Notes: generated by a model not told the origin, from the letters alone. A stretch of 64,000 bases of DNA from Nibrella viscosa (GCF_039541875.1 NZ_BAABHB010000008.1:186001-250000); one strand, 5' to 3'. Positions 53,411 through 62,259 are shown, counted from the stretch's first letter. Numbers and translations: made by a program.

Positions 53411-53507
53411 ATTGTACCAGCTACAAATCAGCTGTAGGCTTGTGCCACCTTCATCCTGTTAATCCTTCAAATTCTGTAAAAATCCTGGTTCTAACTCCTG
53501 ATTCCCT

Positions 53508-54005
53508 ATGTCGTCTGCCCATAAAAACCTAAGTGTATTTTCCACCGAAAACCTGCCGGACATTAGCGAACGACGCTTTGCCCTGATCGTTGCCGAGTGG
53601 AATGCCGAAGTAACCGAAGCCCTGTTCGAGGGAGCCTACCAAACCCTGCTGACCTACGGGGCCAAGCCCGAACACATCATTCGCGCCAACGTACCCGGCA
53701 GTTACGAGCTAAGTACTGGTGCAGTATGGTTTGCGCAGCGCGACGACATTGATGCCGTTATCTGCCTCGGCTGCGTCATCCAGGGCGAAACCAAACACAA
53801 CGACTACATCAACCACGCCGTAGCGCAGGGCCTGACCAACGTCAGCCTGAAAACCAACAAGCCAGTCATTTTTGGCGTGCTGACGCCTAACAACCAGGAG
53901 CAGGCCCTCGACCGCGCCGGCGGGAAGCACGGCAACAAAGGCGACGAAGCCGCCATGACGGCCATTAAGATGCTTGGCCTCTTTCAGCAGATACAGAATA
54001 GTTAA
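53508..54005 (+). CDS. ribH: 6,7-dimethyl-8-ribityllumazine synthase
   Basis: A 165-residue protein with the lumazine-synthase motifs FALIVAEWNAEVTEALFEGA, NVPGSYELSTGAVWFAQ, and LGCVIQGETKHNDYINHAVA (catalytic His region). It makes the riboflavin precursor lumazine from ribityl-aminouracil and a four-carbon phosphate. It lies alone between the TPR gene and lysC; other rib genes are not in the window. Confidence 0.95.
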   Translation: MSSAHKNLSVFSTENLPDISERRFALIVAEWNAEVTEALFEGAYQTLLTYGAKPEHIIRANVPGSYELSTGAVWFAQRDDIDAVICLGCVIQGETKHNDYINHAVAQGLTNVSLKTNKPVIFGVLTPNNQEQALDRAGGKHGNKGDEAAMTAIKMLGLFQQIQNS

Positions 54006-54031
54006 ACTCACTCAATCACACATTTACTTCC

Positions 54032-55357
54032 ATGCAAGTCTGGAAATTTGGCGGTACCTCGGTGGGAAAGCCCGAGCGTATGCACTCCATCCGAACGCTG
54101 ATTACCGCCGATAGCGGTCGGAAAATAGTTGTTCTTTCGGCTTTATCCGGTACAACCAACGCCCTATTAGCTATTGGCGAGTCACTCAAAGCCAATAGCG
54201 ATGCCGAAGCGCACGAGAAGATTGATGCGCTGAAAGCCCATTACGACTCGTTCATTAAAGAGCTGTACCAAACGCCGGAGGGACTGGCCAAAGGGCAGCA
54301 AATTGTCGATAGCGAGTTTGGCTTCATACGGTCGCTGACCAAGATAAAGCCGTATACCCTGAAGCAGGAGAAAGAACTCGTAGCAGAAGGTGAACTGCTG
54401 AGTACCCAGATGTTCCAGGCGTACCTCGACGAATGTGGCGAAAGCTCAGTGCTGCTGCCGGCCCTTGAGTTTATGCGCATTGATGCCGATAACGAACCGG
54501 AACTTGATTATACCGAGCAGAAACTGGCCGAGATGCTGCCGCAGCACCAGGCTAAACAGCTTATCATTACCCAGGGCTTCATATGCCGCAACCCACGCGG
54601 GGAAATTGACAACCTGAAGCGAGGAGGCTCCGACTATACGGCCTCTCTGATTGGCGGTGCCATCCGGGCGGAAGAAATCCAGATCTGGACCGATATTTCG
54701 GGGATGCACAACAACGACCCACGCATTGTCAAAAAGACTGTGCCCATTCGCGAGCTGACCTTCGATGAAGCGGCTGAATTAGCCTATTTCGGAGCCAAGA
54801 TTCTGCACCCGTCCACAATTACACCCGCCCGGAAATACGGTGTACCCGTCCGACTGAAGAATACAATGGAGCCCGAAGCTTTCGGTACGCTTATCGCCAC
54901 CGACACCAGCGACCAGGTATTCAAGGCCGTAGCTGCCAAGGACAACATTACGGCGCTGTACATCCACTCCACCCGGATGTTGAACGCCTACGGCTTCCTG
55001 CGCCGAATTTTCGAGATTTTCGAGAAGTACAAAACGCCGGTCGATATGATTGCCACGTCGGAGGTGTCGGTATCGGTTACTGTCGATAATCCGGAGAATG
55101 TGCCGCAGATAATGGAAGAACTCCGCACTTTCTGCGACCTCGAAGAGCCCGATTATGATCAGTGTATCGTTTGCATTGTCGGCAACTTCAGCGCCGACCG
55201 CGAAGGCATTGCCCTGAAGGTACTGGAAGCCATGCGCAACATCCCAATTCGCATGATTTCGTACGGTGGTTCGGAAAAGAACATATCGCTCCTTATCCAC
55301 GGCAACTACAAGGCCCAGGCGCTGAACGCGTTGAATGAGGGGCTGTTTGGGTTGTAA
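54032..55357 (+). CDS. lysC: Aspartokinase (monofunctional)
   Basis: A 441-residue protein beginning at MQVWKFGGTSVGKPERM. It has the kinase domain (KRGGSDYTASLIGGAIRAEE, DEAAELAYFGAKILHPSTIT) and two C-terminal ACT domains (PVDMIATSEVSVSVTVDN, CIVGNFSADREGIALKVLEA). It phosphorylates aspartate at the start of lysine, threonine and methionine synthesis; the ACT domains imply amino-acid feedback. It is not fused to homoserine dehydrogenase. It starts 26 bp after ribH. Confidence 0.95.
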   Translation: MQVWKFGGTSVGKPERMHSIRTLITADSGRKIVVLSALSGTTNALLAIGESLKANSDAEAHEKIDALKAHYDSFIKELYQTPEGLAKGQQIVDSEFGFIRSLTKIKPYTLKQEKELVAEGELLSTQMFQAYLDECGESSVLLPALEFMRIDADNEPELDYTEQKLAEMLPQHQAKQLIITQGFICRNPRGEIDNLKRGGSDYTASLIGGAIRAEEIQIWTDISGMHNNDPRIVKKTVPIRELTFDEAAELAYFGAKILHPSTITPARKYGVPVRLKNTMEPEAFGTLIATDTSDQVFKAVAAKDNITALYIHSTRMLNAYGFLRRIFEIFEKYKTPVDMIATSEVSVSVTVDNPENVPQIMEELRTFCDLEEPDYDQCIVCIVGNFSADREGIALKVLEAMRNIPIRMISYGGSEKNISLLIHGNYKAQALNALNEGLFGL

Positions 55358-55366
55358 GGGACTATC

Positions 55367-55412
55367 AAACTTAGCCATCGGATAGTTGTAAAATCATTCG
55401 GTGGCTAAGTTT
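55367..55412. promoter_or_regulatory. 17-bp hairpin ahead of the MNT/HEPN pair
   Basis: The arms are 55367-55383 and 55396-55412; the outer 11 bp (AAACTTAGCCA/TGGCTAAGTTT) are perfect and the inner part pairs with two G-U wobbles. It lies between lysC and the nucleotidyltransferase gene. It could be the lysC terminator (no T-run) or an operator. A -7-like TACCTTTG follows at 55415-55422. Confidence 0.5.
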
Positions 55413-55414
55413 AC

Positions 55415-55422
55415 TACCTTTG
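55415..55422 (+). promoter_or_regulatory. Bacteroidota-type -7 element for the MNT/HEPN pair
   Basis: TACCTTTG, an exact TAnnTTTG, 21 bp upstream of the ATG at 55444 and directly after the hairpin at 55367-55412. Confidence 0.5.
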
Positions 55423-55443
55423 CTGTTGAACATCCTGCCTGCT

Positions 55444-55761
55444 ATGAAGCGCCTAAGCAAAGCTGATTTCCTGCAACAAGTCAAAGCCCAGGTACTGGCG
55501 ATTGACCCACAAGCTGAGGTATATCTGTTTGGCTCGCGGGCCAGAAATAACCAGCGCCGTAATTCAGACTGGGATTTTTTGGTGCTCACCGAGAAAGAAC
55601 TCACGCTACAGCTTAAGTATGATATTTGGGATATGTTCACTGAACTGGAATTAGCTACAGGGGAAATCATAAATCCGGTAGTGCATTCAAAGCAGGAGTG
55701 GACCAAGCAGCAGTTTTCACCCTTTTACTGGAATGTTCTGGAGGAGGGCCGACCCGTATGA
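55444..55761 (+). CDS. Minimal nucleotidyltransferase (MNT) antitoxin-like protein
   Basis: 105 residues from the ATG at 55444 (MKRLSKADFLQQVKAQVLA). It has the polymerase-beta-like motif G-S-x10-D-x-D, visible as FGSRARNNQRRNSDWDFLVL. In MNT/HEPN toxin-antitoxin pairs this protein adds AMP to the HEPN partner to silence it. Its stop overlaps the next start by 4 bp (ATGA). The catalytic residues are complete. Confidence 0.88.
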   Translation: MKRLSKADFLQQVKAQVLAIDPQAEVYLFGSRARNNQRRNSDWDFLVLTEKELTLQLKYDIWDMFTELELATGEIINPVVHSKQEWTKQQFSPFYWNVLEEGRPV

Positions 55762-56147
55762 GCGACTTCAAAGAGCAGGAAATAGCCTATCGAATCGCTC
55801 GTGCTCAGGAAACGTTGTCAGACGCCAAATCCCTGATTGCGCTGAAAGGCTGGAATAGTGCGGCCAACCGTCTGTACTATGCCGCTTATTATATGGTCGT
55901 TGCGCTAATGGTACAGGAGGGGATAAAGATTACCTCACACGATGGAGCTAAGCAGATGCTTGGACTGCATTTTATCAAAACAGGTAAGCTGGACGTCCGA
56001 TATAGCAAAATATACGGCCATTTATTCAATACCCGTCAGAGTGGAGATTATGGGAACTTCGTTTAATATACCGAAGATGAGATAATTCCCCTGTTAGACC
56101 AAACCGAACAATTCATAACTGCCCTCAGGCAATTATTACCTGCTTAA
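55758..56147 (+). pseudogene. HEPN-domain protein with an in-frame stop
   Basis: The HEPN frame starts at 55758 (MSDFKEQEIAYRIARAQETL) and stops at a TAA at 56064-56066, after GDYGNFV. The frame then continues for 26 codons (YTEDEIIPLLDQTEQFIT) to a second TAA one base before serS. HEPN relatives usually read a Glu or Asp there, so one G-to-T change (GAA to TAA) explains it. The putative RNase-type R-x6-H motif (RYSKIYGH) lies upstream of the stop, so the shortened 102-residue protein may retain part of its activity. Confidence 0.78.
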
Positions 56148-56148
56148 G

Positions 56149-57423
56149 ATGCTTCAACTTTCCTTCATCCGCGAGAATAGAGAAATCACTATAGCCGGTC
56201 TGCAAAAGAGACGGTTTGCCAATGCCGAACAGGTTGTTGGGCAGATTATCAGTCTGGATCAGCAGCGCCGGGATACCCAGAAAGAATTAGATGATGTGCT
56301 GGCCCGCTCCAACGCTAAAGCGAAAGAGATTGGTGCCCTGATGAAAGCCGGTAACAAAGCGGAAGCCGATGCCGCCAAAGCCGAAACCGCCGAACTGAAA
56401 AGCCGCTCCAAAGAACTCGAAGACGCGCTGAAAAGTATAGAGCAGCAGGTGCAGGATGTGCTGGTGACCATACCTAACCTGCCCCACAGCAGCGTTCCCG
56501 AAGGCCGCTCCGCCGAAGACAATGAGGTGGTGTACCAGCACGGCGAAATACCCTCGTTACCTGAATCTGCTCAGTCTCATTGGGACCTCATCAAGAAGTA
56601 CGATATCATTGACTTCGAGCTGGGCAACAAAATTACCGGTGCCGGTTTTCCGGTGTACAAAGGGAAAGGTGCCCGTATTCAGCGGGCGCTCATCAACTTT
56701 TTCCTGGACGAAGCGCTGAACGCCGGTTTTCTGGAAATTCAGCCGCCCATCGTCATCAACAAAGACTCCGGCTTCGGTACCGGTCAGCTGCCCGACAAGG
56801 AAGGGCAGATGTACTACATCACCGAAGATGATTTGTACCTGATACCGACCGCCGAGGTGCCCATTACCAACCTCTACCGGGATATAATTTTGCCCGATAG
56901 CGAGCTGCCCGTTAAAAACGTCGGCTATACGCCCTGCTTCCGCCGAGAGGCTGGTTCCTGGGGGGCTCACGTGCGGGGACTTAACCGCCTGCATCAGTTC
57001 GATAAAGTAGAGATCGTGCAGATTCGCAAGCCGGAAGAGTCGTACCAGGCGCTGGAGGAGATGAGCCAGTATGTGCAGTCGCTGCTGCAAAAGCTGGAAC
57101 TGCCCTACCGCGTACTGCGGCTCTGCGGGGGCGATATGGGCTTCACCTCGGCGTTGACTTACGATATGGAAGTTTTCTCGGCCGCACAGCAGCGCTGGCT
57201 CGAGGTTAGCTCCGTCTCCAATTTCGAGAGCTACCAGGCCAACCGCCTGAAGCTACGCTACAAAGCCGAAGGCGGGAAAACGCAACTGCTGCACACCCTC
57301 AACGGCTCCGCACTGGCGCTGCCCCGCATATTGGCCGCTATTCTGGAAAACAACCAAACGCCCGACGGTATTCGCATCCCATCGGTGCTGGTGCCATACT
57401 GCGGCTTCGAGCTTATCAGTTAA
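56149..57423 (+). CDS. serS: Seryl-tRNA synthetase
   Basis: A 424-residue class II synthetase. An N-terminal helical-arm coiled coil spans about residues 30-100. Motif 2 is in CFRREAGSWGAHVRGLNRLH, and motif 3 in LNGSALALPRILAAILENNQ. It charges tRNA-Ser. It begins 1 bp after the second stop of the broken HEPN frame, so it may be read from the same transcript. The stop overlaps the convergent Rof-like gene by 4 bp. Confidence 0.95.
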   Translation: MLQLSFIRENREITIAGLQKRRFANAEQVVGQIISLDQQRRDTQKELDDVLARSNAKAKEIGALMKAGNKAEADAAKAETAELKSRSKELEDALKSIEQQVQDVLVTIPNLPHSSVPEGRSAEDNEVVYQHGEIPSLPESAQSHWDLIKKYDIIDFELGNKITGAGFPVYKGKGARIQRALINFFLDEALNAGFLEIQPPIVINKDSGFGTGQLPDKEGQMYYITEDDLYLIPTAEVPITNLYRDIILPDSELPVKNVGYTPCFRREAGSWGAHVRGLNRLHQFDKVEIVQIRKPEESYQALEEMSQYVQSLLQKLELPYRVLRLCGGDMGFTSALTYDMEVFSAAQQRWLEVSSVSNFESYQANRLKLRYKAEGGKTQLLHTLNGSALALPRILAAILENNQTPDGIRIPSVLVPYCGFELIS

Positions 57424-57695
57424 AGACTACAGGCGAAGTTCTCGTAACCCGGATAGTCCGGCGAAAGCTTACCGTCTATGCTGACAATCTTGTCCAGACG
57501 AATAGTCGCACCGGAGGCCAGTTCGATGTATTCCGCATCGTCTTCGGTGTATATTCGTTTGAGCAGTGCATCGGCGCGGATGTATTCATGCAGGTCGGTC
57601 AGGTATTCCATCCGGACGAGTTTCCGCTGGGCAACCGCCGACTTTATTTCTTCGTAAAACCCAGGGTCAATGGGCTTGTAGGTTGTCGTGTTCAT
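57420..57695 (-). CDS. Rof-like small protein (possible Rho-binding antiterminator)
   Basis: A 91-residue protein. The pattern YKPIDPGFYEEIKSAVAQRK near the start and EYIELASGATIRLDKIVSID in the second half resembles Rof (YaeO), which binds Rho and blocks termination. It ends with YENFACSL. It converges with serS, overlapping its stop by 4 bp. The assignment is by eye on a short sequence, so it is tentative; it could be an unrelated small SH3-like protein. Confidence 0.5.
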   Translation of the reverse strand: MNTTTYKPIDPGFYEEIKSAVAQRKLVRMEYLTDLHEYIRADALLKRIYTEDDAEYIELASGATIRLDKIVSIDGKLSPDYPGYENFACSL

Positions 57696-57731
57696 ACCGT
57701 ATTAACACAGGCACAGACCATTCGGTTTACA

Positions 57732-57769
57732 AACAGAAAAGCCACGGAGCGCTCCGTGGCTTTTCTGTT
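57732..57769 (-). terminator. Terminator after the DUF349 gene
   Basis: A perfect 19-bp inverted repeat (AACAGAAAAGCCACGGAGC with its complement) centred on AGCGCT, with T-runs at the stem ends. It lies 16 bp past the stop codon at 57785. Confidence 0.8.
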
Positions 57770-57784
57770 AATTCATAAATCAAG

Positions 57785-59062
57785 TTAATATCCGGCAGCG
57801 GTCAGTTGGGACTGAAACTCTTTTAGTATCGATTCCTTCATCGCCACTTTCCGTTTCTGGGTGTTAATCTTGTTCAGAATCATTTTATCCTGCTCGTTCT
57901 CCGGATTCAGCATACCGGCATCCTGCTGGGCAATCTGCAAGTCGCTTTTTTCCCGCCGAATCAGGTATTCCATCTCCCGAATCTTGGTGCGCAACTGCTC
58001 CGACTGGCTCTTCAAATCAAAAGCCGGATATTTGCGGGCCAGCACCCGGTGCAGATAGCTCAACTCGAATATCTTGTCGCAGGCGGCCCGGAAACGCTCG
58101 TTCAACTGCTTGTCCTGGAGCTTAAACGGCACTTTCACTTCCTTCCAGCTATTGAGCAACTGCTTGGCGCGTTCGGCCGCCTGGAAAATGTCTTTCTGCT
58201 TAGCCAGGCGCTCGGCCTCGTCGGCCATTTTCATCTGGGCTTCAATGCGCGGGTCGACCCGTTTCTTGATGACAATACCTTTGGCGGCATTGTACTTATC
58301 AAAAACCATGGTGGTGAAGCGCTTGAACTGCTTGTACAGCTTACCACTCTTTTTAATGGGTACTTCGCCGACTTGTTTCCAAAGATTATTTAACCGGCGC
58401 ACCTCCTGATAAGCCGCGTCGAGGTCCTGGTTCCGCGAAGCCCGGATGGCCAGCCGGATGAGGTCATCGTACTGGTTCAGGCGTTCCTGAATAACTTTGT
58501 TCTGCTCATTGAAGAACTCCCGACGGCGTTGGAAAAAGCCGTCGAGCAACTCCTGAAAACGGCCTTCAATCTCCGTTTCCATCGCTTTATCGACGGGGCC
58601 TGTTTTAATCCACTTCGCTTTAATTTCCTGGAGCGCATCGGCCGTCGCCTTCCAGTCATTACTACTCGCTACCTCTTCCGTTTCCGCCAGCAATGCCCGT
58701 TTAATTTCCAGGTTTTTAAGCTGATTGTTCTTTATCAGGTCCGTCAAAACGACTTCCAGGTCATCGAGCCGTTCGAGCAGGGGGATGAAATCGCCGATGG
58801 CATCGAATCCCAGCAGCTTTTTTCGCAGTTGAACCAGCTTGGTCAGGTAAGAACCTTTGTTCTGAGCTTCTTCGACTTCCTGCTCCAACTGGCTCACTTT
58901 GTTCTGAGCGATGACAAAGCGATTTTTGAAATAGTCTAGTGCTTCCTGCTCGGTTCTTTTTACCTCACCGATTTGGCGGTCCGGGTAGTTGTGGTAGCCT
59001 TTTAAAAATACCTTTCCGTCTTTGACGTAACCGTATTCATCTACCAGAGAAGCGGTTTCCAT
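57785..59062 (-). CDS. DUF349-repeat protein
   Basis: A 425-residue, highly charged and almost entirely helical protein. It has several DUF349 repeats of about 70 residues (for example ALQEIKAKWIKTGPVDKAME, VRRLNNLWKQVGEVPIKKSG, AKQLLNSWKEVKVPFKLQDK) and coiled-coil ends. No signal peptide, so it is cytoplasmic. The molecular function is not known to me. It is divergent from ettA. Confidence 0.88.
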   Translation of the reverse strand: METASLVDEYGYVKDGKVFLKGYHNYPDRQIGEVKRTEQEALDYFKNRFVIAQNKVSQLEQEVEEAQNKGSYLTKLVQLRKKLLGFDAIGDFIPLLERLDDLEVVLTDLIKNNQLKNLEIKRALLAETEEVASSNDWKATADALQEIKAKWIKTGPVDKAMETEIEGRFQELLDGFFQRRREFFNEQNKVIQERLNQYDDLIRLAIRASRNQDLDAAYQEVRRLNNLWKQVGEVPIKKSGKLYKQFKRFTTMVFDKYNAAKGIVIKKRVDPRIEAQMKMADEAERLAKQKDIFQAAERAKQLLNSWKEVKVPFKLQDKQLNERFRAACDKIFELSYLHRVLARKYPAFDLKSQSEQLRTKIREMEYLIRREKSDLQIAQQDAGMLNPENEQDKMILNKINTQKRKVAMKESILKEFQSQLTAAGY

Positions 59063-59132
59063 TATTTTCCTGAATTGAGCTGAGCTATGGGTTTATTTCT
59101 CGATATTTGCCCACCACAAATTTAACTACATA

Positions 59133-60800
59133 ATGAGCCAGGAAGCTATTATATTTTCTATGGCGGGCGTCAGTAAAATTATTCCGCCCAACCGACAAAT
59201 CCTAAAGAATATATATCTTTCCTTCTTTTACGGTGCTAAAATTGGTGTTCTGGGTCTCAACGGCTCCGGTAAATCCACACTCTTGCGCATCATTGCGGGC
59301 ATTGATAAGAACTACCAGGGCAATGTCGTTTTCTCACCCGGTTATTCGGTAGGAATGCTGGAGCAGGAGCCGAAGCTCGACCCGGCTAAGACGGTGAAAG
59401 AGGTTGTGGAAGAGGGCGTTCAGGAAGTGGTGGACCTACTGAAGGAATTCGACCAGATAAACGAAGGCTTCAACGACCCCGATGCCGACTTTGATAAACT
59501 GATTGCCCGGCAGGCCGAAGTGCAGGAAAAGCTGGACGCACACAATGCCTGGGAACTGGATACCAAGCTGGAGCGGGCCATGGATGCCCTGCGCCTGCCG
59601 CCCTCCGAAGCCATTGTTGGTAACCTTTCCGGTGGTGAAAAACGCCGGGTAGCCCTGTGCCGGTTGCTGCTTCAGGAGCCGGATGTACTGCTCCTCGACG
59701 AGCCGACCAACCACCTCGATGCCGAATCGGTACTGTGGCTGGAAGAACACCTGCGCCAGTATAAAGGCACTGTGATTGCCGTTACGCACGATCGTTATTT
59801 TCTCGATAATGTGGCCGGCTGGATTCTGGAACTGGACCGGGGTGAAGGTATCCCCTGGAAAGGCAACTATTCATCGTGGCTGGAACAGAAGCAGAACCGC
59901 CTGGCAAACGAAGAAAAGACCGAATCCAAGCGCCAGAAAACGCTTCAGCGCGAATTGGAGTGGGTGCGTATGGCCCCGAAAGCCCGTCAGGCCAAGTCGA
60001 AAGCGCGTTTAGGCGCGTACGAAAAACTGCTGGGCGAAGAGGGTCGCCAGAAAGAAGAAAAGCTGGAAATCTTTATTCCACCCGGACCGCGTCTGGGCGC
60101 TAAAGTCATTGAAGCGCACAATGTAGCCAAAGCCTATGGCGACAAACTCCTGTTTGAAAACCTGGAGTTTAATCTCCCCCAGGGCGGTATCGTCGGTATC
60201 ATCGGGCCTAATGGTGCGGGTAAAACGACGCTGTTCAAACTCATTACCGGCAAAGAAAAACCAGACGCGGGTGAGTTTACCGTGGGCGAGACCGTAAAGC
60301 TGGCGTACGTCGACCAGGAGCACGATAACCTCGACCCGAATAAGAGTGTTTTTGAAACCATTTCAGGCGGTAACGAGTGGGTGATGCTGGGCGGTAAGCA
60401 GTCAAATGCCCGCGCTTACGTCAGCCGTTTCAATTTTACCGGTTCCGACCAGGAAAAGAAAGTGGGTAACCTGTCGGGTGGGGAGCGGAACCGCGTTCAC
60501 CTGGCCATGCTGCTCAAAGAAGGAGCCAACCTGCTGCTGCTCGATGAGCCCACCAACGACCTTGACGTAAACACGCTGCGGGCGCTGGAAGAAGGTCTCG
60601 AAAACTTCGCCGGTTGCGCCGTCGTCATCTCCCACGACCGCTGGTTCCTCGACCGCATTGCCACCCACATTCTTGCTTTTGAAGGCAATTCGCAGGTATA
60701 CTGGTTCGAAGGCAACTTCACCGAATACGAAGAGAACCGCCGGAAGCGCCTGGGCACCGACGCCACCCCGCATCGTATCAAATACAAAAAACTCGTTTGA
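59133..60800 (+). CDS. ettA: ABC-F translation factor EttA
   Basis: A 555-residue soluble protein with two ABC domains. The first has Walker A GLNGSGKST, signature NLSGGEKRRVALC and Walker B LLLDEPTNHLDAES. The second has GPNGAGKTTLF, NLSGGERNRVHLA and LLLDEPTNDLDVNT. A linker (P-site tRNA interaction motif) lies between them, rich in Lys/Arg/Gln. There are no membrane helices. EttA binds the ribosomal E site and gates elongation by ATP level. The start at 59133 (MSQEAIIFSMAGVSK) fits the family. Confidence 0.95.
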   Translation: MSQEAIIFSMAGVSKIIPPNRQILKNIYLSFFYGAKIGVLGLNGSGKSTLLRIIAGIDKNYQGNVVFSPGYSVGMLEQEPKLDPAKTVKEVVEEGVQEVVDLLKEFDQINEGFNDPDADFDKLIARQAEVQEKLDAHNAWELDTKLERAMDALRLPPSEAIVGNLSGGEKRRVALCRLLLQEPDVLLLDEPTNHLDAESVLWLEEHLRQYKGTVIAVTHDRYFLDNVAGWILELDRGEGIPWKGNYSSWLEQKQNRLANEEKTESKRQKTLQRELEWVRMAPKARQAKSKARLGAYEKLLGEEGRQKEEKLEIFIPPGPRLGAKVIEAHNVAKAYGDKLLFENLEFNLPQGGIVGIIGPNGAGKTTLFKLITGKEKPDAGEFTVGETVKLAYVDQEHDNLDPNKSVFETISGGNEWVMLGGKQSNARAYVSRFNFTGSDQEKKVGNLSGGERNRVHLAMLLKEGANLLLLDEPTNDLDVNTLRALEEGLENFAGCAVVISHDRWFLDRIATHILAFEGNSQVYWFEGNFTEYEENRRKRLGTDATPHRIKYKKLV

Positions 60801-60814
60801 AGTTTAAGGTTTCA

Positions 60815-60867
60815 GGTTTGAAGTTGCTTCGCCAGATAGTTGACCAGGGGCGAAGCAACCTCAAACC
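60815..60867. repeat. Intergenic hairpin sharing a 15-mer with 49888-49902
   Basis: Arms GGTTTGAAGTTGCTTCGCC (60815-60833) and its near-complement at 60849-60867 (18 of 19 pairs). It follows ettA by 14 bp. There is no T-run. The first 15 bases are identical to a piece of the 49888-49915 palindrome. Confidence 0.5.
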
Positions 60868-60889
60868 CTAAACTCAAACGTCTTCGGAC

Positions 60890-61714
60890 ATGCACCATTA
60901 CGGTTATTACAACGGCACCATTCAGCCTGTCGACCAGATTGGCGTAGGCGTATTTGACCTCGGACTGCTACGCGGCTACGGCCTGTTTGATTATTTCCGT
61001 ACCTACAACGGCCGGCCATTCCAGTGGGACTGGTATTGGACCCGCTTTCAGAATTCGGCCCTGCGTATGCACCTGCGCCTGCCGCTGACTAAAGACCAGA
61101 CCTATAAAATAGTCATGGATCTGCTTGGGCGCAGTAATCTGGAGGATGCGGCCATACGTTTTGTCCTCACCGGCGGGGACTCACCGGATAGCATATCCAT
61201 TGTCAAACCCAGCCTGCTGATTATAACGGAGGACATTCACCCGGTAACTCCCGCGCAGTACGAGCAGGGCATTCGGGTGATTCTGGATGATTATGTGCGC
61301 GAAATGGCCGAGGTGAAAAGCACCGATTACAAACGGGTCATTCTGCTGGCCGAGGCCATTCGGGGAGCCAGGGCACAGGATGTACTGTACCATAAAAACG
61401 GCGAGATAAGCGAACTGAGCCGCAGCAACTTTTTTATCATTAAAGGCCAGCGCCTGATCACGCCTAACCGGCATATTCTCCACGGCATTACCCGCCGGAC
61501 CGTTATGCAACTGGCGCAGGAAGATTTTGAGGTAGAAGAACGCCCGGTGCTGCTGTCTGATCTTTACGATGCCGACGAAGCCTTTACCACCAGCACTACC
61601 AAGAAAGTCCTGCCTATTGTAGAGATTGGCGACCTCACCATTGGCGAAGGCAAACCCGGCCCCAAAAGCAAATACCTGCTCGAACGCTTTGACGAGTTGG
61701 TCGAGAGTTGGTAG
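60890..61714 (+). CDS. Class IV aminotransferase
   Basis: A 274-residue PLP enzyme of fold type IV. It starts MHHYGYYNGTIQPVDQIGVG and has GLLRGYGLFDYFRTYNGRPF. The catalytic Lys lies in TDYKRVILLAEAIR, and the phosphate/cofactor-loop motif is ELSRSNFFII. The family covers branched-chain aminotransferase, D-amino-acid aminotransferase and aminodeoxychorismate lyase. Length and context do not settle which. It follows ettA. Confidence 0.85.
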   Translation: MHHYGYYNGTIQPVDQIGVGVFDLGLLRGYGLFDYFRTYNGRPFQWDWYWTRFQNSALRMHLRLPLTKDQTYKIVMDLLGRSNLEDAAIRFVLTGGDSPDSISIVKPSLLIITEDIHPVTPAQYEQGIRVILDDYVREMAEVKSTDYKRVILLAEAIRGARAQDVLYHKNGEISELSRSNFFIIKGQRLITPNRHILHGITRRTVMQLAQEDFEVEERPVLLSDLYDADEAFTTSTTKKVLPIVEIGDLTIGEGKPGPKSKYLLERFDELVESW

Positions 61715-61723
61715 GCCACACTC

Positions 61724-62248
61724 TTAACTACCGCCGTGCTTTAGCCACGTCCCCCATTTTCCCTGCGCTTTCATCACCTGTTCGATAACGTCGCGAACGG
61801 CACCCCTTCCACCGGGTTTGGGAGAAATATAATCGCAGACGCCCTGGATTTCGTCGGCTGCATCGGCCGGGCAGGTGCTTAGTAAGGCTTTACGGCTCAG
61901 AATTTCGTAGTCGGGCAGGTCGTCGCCCATATAGAGGACTTCTTCTTCCCGGATACCGTCGCGGGTCAGGTAGCCGATGTAGGCATTTACTTTCTGGTCG
62001 GTGGGACCACCCATAAAGATGTCCTTTATCTTCAGAAACTCCAGTCGTCTGCGCACGCCCACCTGATTCCCCGCCGAAATAATGGCAATTCTGTAACCGG
62101 CCTTAATGGCTTGTTCAATACCGTAGCCATCCCGTATGTAAAACGTTCTATACTGCTCTCCTGACTCCAGGGCGTTGACGGTACCATCGGTCAATACGCC
62201 ATCTACGTCGAAAATAAAGGTGGTAATTTGCTTAAAGCGGTCGCGCAT
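61724..62248 (-). CDS. KdsC-like HAD phosphatase
   Basis: A 174-residue HAD protein without a large cap. Motif I is FDVDGVLTDGTV, motif III includes DQKVNAYIGYL and motif IV LYMGDDLPDYE. This matches 3-deoxy-D-manno-octulosonate 8-phosphate phosphatase (KdsC), which acts in lipopolysaccharide inner-core synthesis. No kdsA/kdsB are adjacent. It is divergent from the rsmF-like gene. Confidence 0.88.
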   Translation of the reverse strand: MRDRFKQITTFIFDVDGVLTDGTVNALESGEQYRTFYIRDGYGIEQAIKAGYRIAIISAGNQVGVRRRLEFLKIKDIFMGGPTDQKVNAYIGYLTRDGIREEEVLYMGDDLPDYEILSRKALLSTCPADAADEIQGVCDYISPKPGGRGAVRDVIEQVMKAQGKWGTWLKHGGS

Positions 62249-62259
62249 ACTGCTGTACC

